NCBI GenBank assembly: GCA_000168735.1
Contig: AASF01002167.1
Span: 1-9,048 of the forward strand
Direction of reading: 5' to 3'
Origin: Candidatus Endoriftia persephone str. Hot96_1+Hot96_2
GTDB lineage: Bacteria; Pseudomonadota; Gammaproteobacteria; Chromatiales; Chromatiaceae
DNA length: 9,048 nt
The notes below the pieces were generated by a model that searched no databases, was not told the DNA's origin, and saw only the letters and a list, made by a program, of their open reading frames with translations. A program made the translations under genes and the position numbers. This document shows, piece after piece, positions 7,479 through 9,048 of the stretch. Position 1 is the first letter of the stretch; each line of letters starts with the position of its first letter.

Positions 7479-9048
7479 CTATATGACCGACCAGATGTTC
7501 TCGAAGTCTGAGTCTTCATTGATCTCCCGGTCATGGCTGTCGCCGGTGTCATGATCCACGTAGGTAAACTGGAACTGGGAGATTGCACCAGTCGACTCCA
7601 GTAGACGGGTAAGCTTTATCTTGTACTGATTGCCGCCATTATCGAGCAGTAGTTTGTTGCCGACATTGAAGGGGTAGTCAGGTCCGATGAAGCTGGCGGG
7701 TTGACCGGAAGTTCCGACCTCAGGCAGCAGCAGGCATTCATGGGGGTGCGCATTGGGAATGCCATCTGCTTGGGCGGAGATGGCAACGGCATTTGGCGCG
7801 ATCATCTGCAGGCCAACCTGCAGACGGTCGGCTGAGATGTTTTTCATCCAGCGAACCAGCCCCACGCCAAACTGGCCGCTGCTGGATGCAGGACTGTATG
7901 CCGATAAGCTCCCCTACCTTGACGGCGGGGGGATTACTGCCGCGCCAGTCGATACAATAACCACCGGCACTCTCGTTGACCGGTGCGGAATATGTGAGTA
8001 TCGATGGATGCATTGGTAGTGGTGGCTTGCCCCCAGATTGGTTCGACCGGTTCAGGTTCGCGTTCATCTCGCGAGTTGGGGCCAAACTCCTCAAAACCGC
8101 TGCGCCGGACATCTTTGCGAGGGGTGTCGATAGGAATCAGGGTAAAGCCCAGAGGTAGCGCTATCCGGTGGCGGCTGTAGTGAACTGTCGCCGTCGAATT
8201 TGTTGCTGATCCAGTTCATATCCTCCTGTAGACGCTCAGCATTCTGTGCCTTGGAGGAGGCCTCCTCTGTTTTTAACAGGCCATAGATTGCTGCGAGCCC
8301 AACTGCGATGCGTAGTTCGAAATTCAGTTTGGTGCGGACGAACTCGCGTTGGGGGGCGGTAGTCCAGAGGCTGATCAGTTGTTGAAGTAAGCCTTTGGAG
8401 TAACGATCTGCGCCGATCAGCAGTCCACTGTCGGCAAAGCTGCTGTGCTCATCGTCGAAATGGTCCTGGAGTTTCTCGATCAACTGGCGCGTATCCAGCA
8501 AAAGAATGCGGTGTTCCGGCTGAAACCTCCATCAGCGAATGGTGGGCTGGCTGCAGATCTGCATCCTGCCGAACCACAAAACAGGCCTCTGGCGGCGCCT
8601 CGCCCTGATTGTAGAGGCGCGCGTATTGACTCCACTCCATCAGGTCCTTGTAGAGATAGCGATTGTCTGCCTGGCGCAGCTTGTAGGGAGAAGCGAGCGC
8701 GTAAAGCAGCACCCGCAGGTAGATCTGTTCAATGGTCGAGCTTTCGGGCTCACCCTCCACGATGTCTTTGACCGGAAGTGCATGGAGGCTGTAGCGGCGG
8801 GCAAGCCGGTGGAGTGTGTGCAACTCCCGCCAGATTCTGGAGGGGTAGGGCTCGTAAACCAGTGCGGACTGATGCAGGACCGCTGACAGGTAGATCATTG
8901 CTCTGTGAATCGCAACGCCCAGCACCTTCTGGTCTGACTTGTCGCTGGCCGAGTTGAGTAGGTCCTCCACCACGCACTTGTAGGCGGTGGCAAGCTCGTC
9001 ACAGAGCTCACGGCTTAGCAGGGCGATCTTCCGTGCTTTGCCCGACAG
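7479..9048 (-). CDS. PilZ-domain protein with helical N-terminal region, 3' part (frameshifted, runs off window)
   Basis: The frame is open at the right edge, so the start lies beyond 9048. About 520 residues are visible. First comes a helical region (HRAMIYLSAVLHQSALVYEP, LHRLARRYSLHALPVKD, YLRVLLYALASPYKLRQADN), then LLLDTRQLIEKLQDHFDDE and a helical linker. The PilZ domain follows: PRKDVRRSG gives an RxxxR motif and APVNESAGGYCIDW gives NxSxxG, the two c-di-GMP-binding signatures. The chain continues AVKVGELIGIQ and VGLVRWMKNISADRLQVGLQ, both typical PilZ strands. About 110 residues follow to the end (ECLLLPEVG, QFQFTYVDHDTGD, FENIWSVI). Repairs of one base each are at 8510-8511, 8165-8166, 7987-7988 and 7891-7892. 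The protein probably reads c-di-GMP levels in the cytoplasm, but its output is unknown. RxxxR and NxSxxG are about 50 residues apart, more than in a minimal PilZ domain. Confidence 0.75.

Noticed and set aside
8445..8886. Two overlapping plus-strand open frames of 108 and 115 codons
   Set aside because: Both are antisense to the helical region of the PilZ gene, which continues smoothly on the minus strand to the window edge.
1821..9048. Programmed ribosomal frameshifting
   Set aside because: There are far too many sites, spread over unrelated genes, with no shared slippery heptamer or downstream structure. Housekeeping slt would need about eight shifts in one message.
1..9048. Pseudogene decay of a degenerating (for example symbiont) genome
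   Set aside because: The breaks are all single-base gains, with no nonsense codons, no gene truncations by deletion and intact catalytic residues. Decay would not be so one-sided.
1..9048. CRISPR array, insertion sequence, tRNA or rRNA
   Set aside because: I saw no spaced direct repeats, no transposase-like protein or terminal inverted repeats, and no tRNA cloverleaf or rRNA sequence. The only tandem repeat is the coding 12-bp unit at 275-310.
1..9048. A new multi-gene defence or biosynthetic system
   Set aside because: The recognised genes are ordinary chromosomal functions on alternating strands with separate regulatory spacers. No toxin, nuclease, effector or biosynthetic core accompanies the cyclase-like gene.

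Overview
The window looks like part of a chromosome from a gammaproteobacterium. The Rsd/AlgQ-type anti-sigma factor homologue, the full-length Slt70-type lytic transglycosylase and the PilZ, Sel1 and DUF4442-type proteins all fit that class. A TauE/SafE-type exporter hints at a sulfur-metabolising lineage, but this is weak inference. I see no mobile element, CRISPR array, tRNA or rRNA.

Layout, left to right: (1) the 3' end of a TauE/SafE permease gene (+, to 230), whose tail overlaps (2) a gene for a secreted protein of unknown function (-, 189-968). (3) A divergent intergenic region leads to an rsd/algQ-family gene (+, 1234-1684). (4) After a short leader with a perfect TATAAT, a palindrome and a small hairpin comes a long gene (+, from 1821 or 1873 to about 4270-4398). 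It encodes a large helical N-terminal region joined to a class III nucleotidyl cyclase-like domain. (5) Converging on it is slt (-, 4280-6273), encoding a periplasmic soluble lytic transglycosylase. (6) Divergent from slt are a hot-dog fold DUF4442-type gene (+, 6516-6977) and a Sel1-repeat gene (+, 7030-7469). (7) Converging on these is the 3' part of a PilZ-domain gene (-, 7479 to beyond 9048).

The main feature of the window is that seven of its eight genes are broken by frameshifts. In each case the protein continues cleanly in another frame, and every break I could resolve is repaired by removing one base, nearly always from a short homopolymer. I count about 29 such sites, with none clearly needing an added base. 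I see no in-frame nonsense codons between the breaks. This is the signature of insertion-biased sequencing or consensus error, not of gene decay or recoding. Features are therefore given as whole loci across the breaks, and the repair sites are listed in the evidence.

Functionally the genes are a mixed chromosomal set with no obvious single pathway: transport, sigma-factor control, probable cyclic-nucleotide signalling (cyclase-like protein), probable c-di-GMP binding (PilZ) and cell-wall turnover (Slt). The least described items are the cyclase-like protein with its long N-terminal region and extra C-terminal domain, the secreted protein with PQIA repeats, and the PilZ protein with its long flanking domains.
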